From NCBI GenBank assembly GCA_002308615.1, contig DBWC01000043.1, forward strand, positions 2,497 to 12,016: a stretch of DNA of 9,520 nt, given 5' to 3'. Positions 5,259 to 9,520 of the stretch are shown here, one piece after another. The position numbers and the translations under genes were made by a program. The DNA is from Clostridiales bacterium UBA1248 (lineage in GTDB: Bacteria > Bacillota > Clostridia > Oscillospirales > CAG-272). Under the pieces are notes generated by a model that made no database searches, was not told the origin of the DNA, and worked only from the letters and a program-made list of their open reading frames with translations. How positions within the stretch are numbered: position 1 is the stretch's first letter; every line of letters starts with the position of its first letter.

Positions 5259-6863
5259 TTACAGAATCTTTCCCTTTCTATTGTAATCCGGCAGAAGCTT
5301 AGGTGAAACAAGCTGTGTTTCTATGCCGGCGGCGTCAAGCTCGCCCTCGAATTTTTTAACGTGATCGAGCGTCAGTTTACCGGTTTTAACGCTCCTGCTC
5401 TTCTCCGCCGCGTTTTTACCCGCGGATCTGCCGAAAACTATGATATCAAGAAGCGAATTGCCCATAAGCCTGTTTCTGCCGTGTATGCCGCCGACCACCT
5501 CGCCCGCGGCAAAGAGGTTTTCCACGCCCGTCATGCAGTCAGCCGTTATGTCAAGTCCGCCGTTCTGATAGTGCAGAGTCGGATAGACGAGTATCGGCTC
5601 GACTCTTATATCTATGCCGTATTTGGCAAACATACGCATCATTGCGGGTATTCTTTTTTCTATCGTACCGGCTCCGCCTATCTTTTCTATCATCGGCGTA
5701 TCGAGCCATACGCCGAGTCCGTTTCCGGTATCAACGCCGTTATTCCGCTCGCCGCATTCGCGTATGATCGACGCCGCGCAGACGTCGCGAGTTTCAAGCG
5801 GATGCACGAATACCTCGCCTTTTGCGTTCACGAGCTTAGCGCCGAGCGAACGCACCTTTTCCGTAACGAGCGCACCGTATATCTGCTCCGGGAACGCCGC
5901 GCCTGTCGGGTGATACTGCAGCGTATCGGCGTATAAGAGCTTTGCCCCGGCTCTGTAGCCGAGGACGAGACCGTCCGCCGTCGCGCCGTAGTGATTCGAC
6001 GTCGGGAAGCCCTGATAATGCATACGTCCCGCTCCGCCCGTCGCGAGAATGACCGTCTTTGCGCGTGCGACAAGCAGCTCTTTTGTCTCCATATTGAGCA
6101 GCACCGCGCCCGCGGCGGCTCCGTTTTCGTCGAGTATAAGCTCTATCGCCGACGTGAAATCAACGACGGTTATGCCGCGATTGTACACCTCGTCGCGCAG
6201 AGTCCTCATTATCTCCGCGCCGGAATAATCCTTCGCCGCGTGCATACGCTTGCGGGAGGTTCCGCCGCCGTGCGTGGTTATCATCGTGCCGTCCGGCGCT
6301 TTGTCAAATTCAACGCCTAAATCGGACAGCCATTTTACAGCGTCCGGCGCATCGCATACGAGCTTTGACAAAAGCTCGCGCTTTGCGGCAAAATGACCGC
6401 CGCCGTAAGCGTCTATAAAGTGTATAGCCGGGGAATCGTTCGGCTTGTCGGCCGCCTGTATACCGCCCTCCGCCATCATCGTGTTCGCGTCGCCCATGCG
6501 CAGCTTTGTCACGACGAGAACGCTTGCGCCGGCGTTATCCGCTTCTATCGCCGCGGACGCGCCCGCGCCGCCGCCGCCGATTATAAGCACGTCGACGTCG
6601 TAGTCCGGGTTATCAAGATCTATGCTTCTGCCCGCGATACGGCTGTGCGCCGATAACATATCGCACAGCTCCGTAGGTACCTTATCGTCTTTGTTTTTGC
6701 CGACTTTAAGAGTCGCGAATTTATCTTCTCTGTGGTCGGGATGATACTTTTTGAGTATTTCTTCCTTCTGCTCCGCGCTCATCCTCTGCGGCTCGAAGCC
6801 GGTGTTCTGTTCTCTGTTTTTTTCTACCGCCTCAAGCGAGGCTTTGAATCTTTCCGAATACAT
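5259..6863 (-). CDS. frdA: Fumarate reductase/succinate dehydrogenase-type flavoprotein subunit
   Basis: A 534-residue FAD protein of the SdhA/FrdA/L-aspartate oxidase family. The dinucleotide-binding motif DVLIIGGGGAGASAA is at 91-105. Dicarboxylate-site residues match those of E. coli FrdA: HPTG (318-321), TE (334-335), the Arg of ETRD (R359), the His of HYQNGG (H431) and the Arg of NRL (R465). The His that binds FAD covalently in membrane FrdA is an Asn (N127, in ANTMMAEGG), so FAD should be non-covalent. About 85 residues precede the FAD motif, and the C-terminal domain is short (about 50 residues after FGRSAGKNAAE). GGGAGG stands 6 bases before the ATG, 12 bases after the iron-sulfur subunit's stop. 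With that partner it should reduce fumarate to succinate in the cytoplasm. L-aspartate oxidase is a less likely alternative. The symbol is provisional. Confidence 0.86.
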   Translation of the reverse strand: MYSERFKASLEAVEKNREQNTGFEPQRMSAEQKEEILKKYHPDHREDKFATLKVGKNKDDKVPTELCDMLSAHSRIAGRSIDLDNPDYDVDVLIIGGGGAGASAAIEADNAGASVLVVTKLRMGDANTMMAEGGIQAADKPNDSPAIHFIDAYGGGHFAAKRELLSKLVCDAPDAVKWLSDLGVEFDKAPDGTMITTHGGGTSRKRMHAAKDYSGAEIMRTLRDEVYNRGITVVDFTSAIELILDENGAAAGAVLLNMETKELLVARAKTVILATGGAGRMHYQGFPTSNHYGATADGLVLGYRAGAKLLYADTLQYHPTGAAFPEQIYGALVTEKVRSLGAKLVNAKGEVFVHPLETRDVCAASIIRECGERNNGVDTGNGLGVWLDTPMIEKIGGAGTIEKRIPAMMRMFAKYGIDIRVEPILVYPTLHYQNGGLDITADCMTGVENLFAAGEVVGGIHGRNRLMGNSLLDIIVFGRSAGKNAAEKSRSVKTGKLTLDHVKKFEGELDAAGIETQLVSPKLLPDYNRKGKIL

Positions 6864-6875
6864 ATTAAGCCTCCC

Positions 6876-7550
6876 TTATTTTTCTATCTCGCGTTTGTTG
6901 TAGAGCTCTTTCAGCTCGTCGACGGGCTTCCGCATAAGATCGGCTAAAAGATCCGCAAACGCGCCGTCTTTTATCTCTTTCACGCGGTCGTTCAAATGTT
7001 CGCAGTCAGGCGCGATATATTTTCCGTTTATGCGCCTTGCAAGCATCGCCACCTGCGGATGAGATATGCCCGCGGGACAGCGTGACGAGCAGACGCCGCA
7101 CATGACGCAGTCAAACGATTCGTTCGCGCACGCTTCAAAATCGCCTCTCTGCGCGTACGCAATGTACTGCATGACGTTCAGTCCCTGCGTACACGCTTTT
7201 GTGCAGGCGCTGCAGCCGACGCAGGCGTATATTTCCGGGTACAGCTGCATCATCACCTGCTCGTTTACCGGTATTTTTTCAATATCGTACACCTGCTTTA
7301 CAAGCGGGAAGAACGGCAGCGTGGCTATATACATACCGTCCTCGACCTTCGTCTGACAGGCGAGGCAGGCGTGAAGCTCCCGGTCGCCTTTAATTCTGTA
7401 TATCGTCGCGCACGCGCCGCAGAAACCGTTTCTACACCCGCAGCCGCGGACGAGCTGATAGCCCGAGTATTCCATAGCCGTCATTATCGTCAGATTTTCC
7501 GGCACCTCGTATTTTTTGCCGAAAAGAAATATATTTACCGTTTTTTCCAT
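6876..7550 (-). CDS. frdB: FrdB/SdhB-like iron-sulfur subunit with [2Fe-2S] and two [4Fe-4S] motifs
   Basis: A 224-residue electron-transfer subunit. The N-terminal ferredoxin domain has C39-x4-C44-x2-C47 with C65 in LACQT as fourth ligand, a [2Fe-2S] site. The C-terminal domain has CVGCSACTKAC (C110, C113, C116, C120) and CVMCGVCSSRCP (C148, C151, C154, C158). Both are complete CxxCxxCxxxC motifs, whereas the quinone-side cluster of classical FrdB/SdhB is a [3Fe-4S] lacking the second cysteine. The protein ends in a charged helical tail. No membrane anchor genes accompany it, so it is probably cytoplasmic and wires the NAD(P)H module to the adjacent flavoprotein. AGGTG lies 5 bases before the ATG and overlaps the preceding stop region, nine bases away. 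The symbol is provisional; the FrdB-like fold is clear, the exact cluster types are inferred from cysteine spacing. Confidence 0.85.
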   Translation of the reverse strand: MEKTVNIFLFGKKYEVPENLTIMTAMEYSGYQLVRGCGCRNGFCGACATIYRIKGDRELHACLACQTKVEDGMYIATLPFFPLVKQVYDIEKIPVNEQVMMQLYPEIYACVGCSACTKACTQGLNVMQYIAYAQRGDFEACANESFDCVMCGVCSSRCPAGISHPQVAMLARRINGKYIAPDCEHLNDRVKEIKDGAFADLLADLMRKPVDELKELYNKREIEK

Positions 7551-7559
7551 GCTTACACC

Positions 7560-8393
7560 TCAATATTCGTTCGGAAGCGTATCAAGCTCGTCGAACCGGA
7601 AGACCGGACCGTCTTTACATACGTATTTTGAGCCGATATTGCACCTGCCGCATTTGCCTACGCCGCACTTCATTTTCATTTCCATGGTCGTATATATCTG
7701 TGTTTTCTCAAATCCCATATCAAGCAGGTTTGCGACGGTGAATTTTATCATTATAGGAGGTCCGCAGATTATGGCGACCCTGTTCGTATCGAAGCCGAGC
7801 TCTTTTACAAAGTTCGGCACGAAGCCGACGTGACCGTCCCAGCCTTCCTGCTCTCTGTCTGTGGTAAGATAAACGTTTACGTTTTTATCCGTACGCCACT
7901 GTTCTATTATTTCTTTATAGAACACTAAATCGTCTTTGCTCCTGCTGCCGTAAACTATATCGAGTTTGCCGTAGTCTTCTTTTTTGTCGCGGCAGTAGTT
8001 TATGACCGAGCGCAGAGGCGCCAAACCTATACCGCCGGCGATGAACAGCAGGTCTTTGCTTTTAAATTCCGTGTCCACGGGAAACGCTCTGCCGTAAGGT
8101 CCTCTTACGGTAAGCTGCTGTCCCGGCTCGCAGTTATGCAGAAAATCTGTAAAGCTGCCGCATTTTTTGACGGAAAACTCCATTTTTTCCGTGTCCGTAG
8201 GCGAGCTCGTTATCGAAAACATAGCCTCGCCGGCTCCGGGGACGGACAGCATCGCGCACTGCCCGGGTTTGTGTTCAAACGGCTTTACGCCGTCCGGCGC
8301 AAGCACAACAAACGTCTTTACGTCCGGCGTTTCGACCCTTATATTTTTTATCTCCGCGATTTCCGGGATAAGCGTTTCATTTACGTTCGTCAT
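7560..8393 (-). CDS. FAD/NAD(P)H-binding reductase with [2Fe-2S], AsrB/HydG/PyrK type
   Basis: A 277-residue flavin reductase of the ferredoxin-NADP reductase superfamily. The order is an FAD-binding barrel (GEAMFSITSSP at 55-65, GPYGRAFP at 98-105), an NAD(P)-binding domain (LFIAGGIGLAPLRS at 116-129, CGPPIMI at 210-216) and a C-terminal [2Fe-2S] site with C243-x4-C248-x2-C251-x7-C259. This layout is shared by AsrB of anaerobic sulfite reductase, the gamma subunit of sulfhydrogenases and PyrK. It takes a hydride from NADH or NADPH and passes single electrons to iron-sulfur partners. The preceding gene encodes the natural AsrA/HydB-like partner and the two overlap by ATGA, implying coupled translation and a complex. 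GGGAGG lies 5 bases before the ATG. No catalytic sulfite reductase (AsrC) or hydrogenase subunit is present; the fumarate-reductase genes follow instead. NADH versus NADPH preference cannot be read. Confidence 0.88.
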   Translation of the reverse strand: MTNVNETLIPEIAEIKNIRVETPDVKTFVVLAPDGVKPFEHKPGQCAMLSVPGAGEAMFSITSSPTDTEKMEFSVKKCGSFTDFLHNCEPGQQLTVRGPYGRAFPVDTEFKSKDLLFIAGGIGLAPLRSVINYCRDKKEDYGKLDIVYGSRSKDDLVFYKEIIEQWRTDKNVNVYLTTDREQEGWDGHVGFVPNFVKELGFDTNRVAIICGPPIMIKFTVANLLDMGFEKTQIYTTMEMKMKCGVGKCGRCNIGSKYVCKDGPVFRFDELDTLPNEY

Positions 8394-9397
8394 TTTTGCC
8401 TCCCGAGCGTTTTTATGACTTTTACGACGTTCATTGATATCGGGCAGCTGTTAAGGCATCTGCCGCAGCCGACGCAGCCGAACACACCCTCGTTGTTTTC
8501 GGGGAAATACACGAGCTTGTGCATGAACCTCTGACGGAAACGCTCCTTCTGCGTAAGTCTCGGCTGTCCGGCGGACATTTTCGTGAATTCGGAATACATA
8601 CACGAATCCCAGCAGCGATAACGCAGAACGCCTTTGTTTGTTTTGTAGTCTTTGATATCGTAGCACTGGCACGTCGGGCAGACGAAGGTACACGTTCCAC
8701 AGCCGAGACACGACCGTGAAAGCTGATCCCATTCCGGTCGCTCAAACAGTTCGTCCGTCATACCCGCGCCGAAGCCGTCCGTTTTAACGTCTTTCAACGG
8801 AAGTCTGTCAAGCGTCTTTTTTATCTCTTCTTTTATCGGTTTTATATCGTTTTCATCCGCTTTTTCAAGCAGATCTTTTATATTATCAAGCGTTTTTTCG
8901 CCTTTTCCGGTATTTGCTTTAAAATATATGTTTTCGTTATCGCGCCATACTGATATATCCCCGCCGGGCTCGGACGGGTCGATGCCGAAAGTCTGACAAA
9001 AACAAGTCTCGGACGGACGGCGGCACGCCTCGGTAACGATTATGCCGTGCTCCCGCTTTTCCGCGTAGTACGAGTCGACCGGTTCGGATAAAAACACTCT
9101 GTCAAGCACGTCAAAGCTCTTAGCGTCGCAGGCGCGGACGCCGAATACTATAAAATCGTCCTTTTCTGTCCTTATGTCCGTCAGCTCTATCTTTTTACCT
9201 TCGACTTTGAATTTCATCATATTCTCTGTTTGCGGGAAAAAGAAATCTTTCGGGGAGCGTACCGTATTGTATTTTTCGCTCTGCTTATCGCCTTTTTCAT
9301 ATTTTTTATATGAATCGCCGACCGGAAGAAACAGATCGTATGCTTCACCGAACTTTTCAAACAACTTGTCGATTTCGTCTTTTTTGATCTTGAACAT
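8390..9397 (-). CDS. 4Fe-4S dicluster protein, AsrA/HydB-like electron-transfer subunit
   Basis: A 335-residue iron-sulfur protein from ATG 9397. The N-terminal half includes a GVRACDAKSFDVLDRVF block (about 86-102) seen in the beta subunits of sulfhydrogenase and anaerobic sulfite reductase A, plus a CFCQTFG cysteine pair. The C-terminal half has two ferredoxin-type sites: CLGCGTCTFVCP (C230, C233, C236, C240) and CVGCGRCLNSCP (C308, C311, C314, C318). Between them are CQC and CWDSC, also conserved in that family. It should relay electrons between the flavin reductase encoded next and a catalytic partner, here most likely the FrdAB-like pair. It is first in the operon. A GTG at 9406 is in frame, but ATG 9397 gives the family-like start MFKIKK; the ribosome site (GTGAG, about 8 bases away) is modest. 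Bases 9398-9437 show no convincing promoter. Confidence 0.85.
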   Translation of the reverse strand: MFKIKKDEIDKLFEKFGEAYDLFLPVGDSYKKYEKGDKQSEKYNTVRSPKDFFFPQTENMMKFKVEGKKIELTDIRTEKDDFIVFGVRACDAKSFDVLDRVFLSEPVDSYYAEKREHGIIVTEACRRPSETCFCQTFGIDPSEPGGDISVWRDNENIYFKANTGKGEKTLDNIKDLLEKADENDIKPIKEEIKKTLDRLPLKDVKTDGFGAGMTDELFERPEWDQLSRSCLGCGTCTFVCPTCQCYDIKDYKTNKGVLRYRCWDSCMYSEFTKMSAGQPRLTQKERFRQRFMHKLVYFPENNEGVFGCVGCGRCLNSCPISMNVVKVIKTLGRQK

Positions 9398-9437
9398 TAT
9401 CTTCACTCACTTAAAATAATTTCACATATTTACCGTA

Positions 9438-9520
9438 GGGCGGGGGCTTGCTCCCGCCGCATTTTGCCCCCTCAATCTCTTCGGAGATTGTGGGACCGGG
9501 GTTCCCCGCCGCGAGCAGCG
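9438..9520. repeat. Hairpin-rich intergenic repeat, runs off the right edge
   Basis: Noncoding, GC-rich sequence with three successive hairpins. The first is 9439-9458, arms GGCGGGGG and CTCCCGCC with one G-T wobble and loop CTTG. The second is 9473-9490, arms CAATCTC and GAGATTG closing a TTCG tetraloop. The third is 9497-9508, CGGGG and CCCCG. The style resembles the element at 3747-3932, but the sequence differs and only one end is visible. It lies directly upstream of the leftward operon, separated by about 40 AT-rich bases. Confidence 0.45.

Noticed and set aside
5361..5936. A 191-residue open frame on the + strand opposite the flavoprotein gene
   Set aside because: It lies wholly antisense to a gene with clear family motifs, has no ribosome site or recognisable domain, and is of a kind expected by chance opposite GC-rich codons.
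5259..6863. L-aspartate oxidase (NadB) as the main call for the flavoprotein
   Set aside because: It is in the same superfamily, but an iron-sulfur FrdB-like partner and an NAD(P)H module lie in the same operon and no nadA or nadC is present, which favours a fumarate-reductase role.
7560..9397. An anaerobic sulfite reductase operon (asrABC)
   Set aside because: Only the electron-transfer pair resembles AsrA and AsrB; no siroheme sulfite reductase subunit follows, and fumarate-reductase-type genes take its place.
9398..9406. A GTG start at 9406 for the 4Fe-4S dicluster gene
   Set aside because: It adds only three residues ahead of an ATG that gives a typical start and a better-placed purine-rich site, though the evidence either way is modest.

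Overview
The window looks like a chromosomal segment from an endospore-forming, anaerobic Clostridia-type Firmicute. The evidence is an adjacent dpaA-dpaB pair (spore dipicolinate synthase), strong GGAGG-type ribosome binding sites, and a fumarate-reductase-like operon rich in iron-sulfur clusters with no membrane anchor subunits. GC-rich hairpin repeats in intergenic DNA also resemble repeats I recall from gut Clostridia. The exact taxon cannot be fixed from the sequence alone.

Layout, left to right. (1) Positions 1-519 (+) hold the C-terminal ATPase part of a sensor histidine kinase that is cut by the window edge. (2) Positions 494-1935 (-) hold dpaA and dpaB, overlapping by ATGA; dpaB also overlaps the 3' end of the kinase gene tail to tail. 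(3) Positions 1936-2178 are a divergent control region with a good sigma-A promoter for the rightward genes, a sporulation-type -10 box for dpaAB and an inverted repeat between them. (4) Positions 2179-3686 (+) are a phospholipid pair: a PgsA-type CDP-alcohol phosphatidyltransferase and a diacylglycerol-kinase-family lipid kinase. (5) Positions 3687-4011 contain no gene. They hold two identical rho-independent terminator hairpins flanking a roughly 190-bp element with imperfect terminal inverted repeats and six consecutive perfect hairpins. (6) Positions 4012-9397 (-) are a tight five-gene operon. (7) Positions 9438-9520 are the edge of a second hairpin-rich repeat.

The operon is the most interesting part. 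In transcription order it encodes an AsrA/HydB-like protein with two [4Fe-4S] motifs, an AsrB/HydG-like FAD/NAD(P)H reductase with a [2Fe-2S] site, an FrdB/SdhB-like protein with a [2Fe-2S] and two full [4Fe-4S] motifs, an FrdA/SdhA-like flavoprotein that keeps the dicarboxylate-site residues but lacks the covalent-FAD histidine, and an AspT/SucE-family dicarboxylate or amino-acid transporter. I infer a soluble NAD(P)H:fumarate oxidoreductase: NAD(P)H to FAD, through iron-sulfur clusters, to FAD and fumarate, with a linked exporter for succinate or exchanger for aspartate. No quinone-binding membrane subunit is present. Family assignments are firm. The complex, its substrate and the transport role are inferences.
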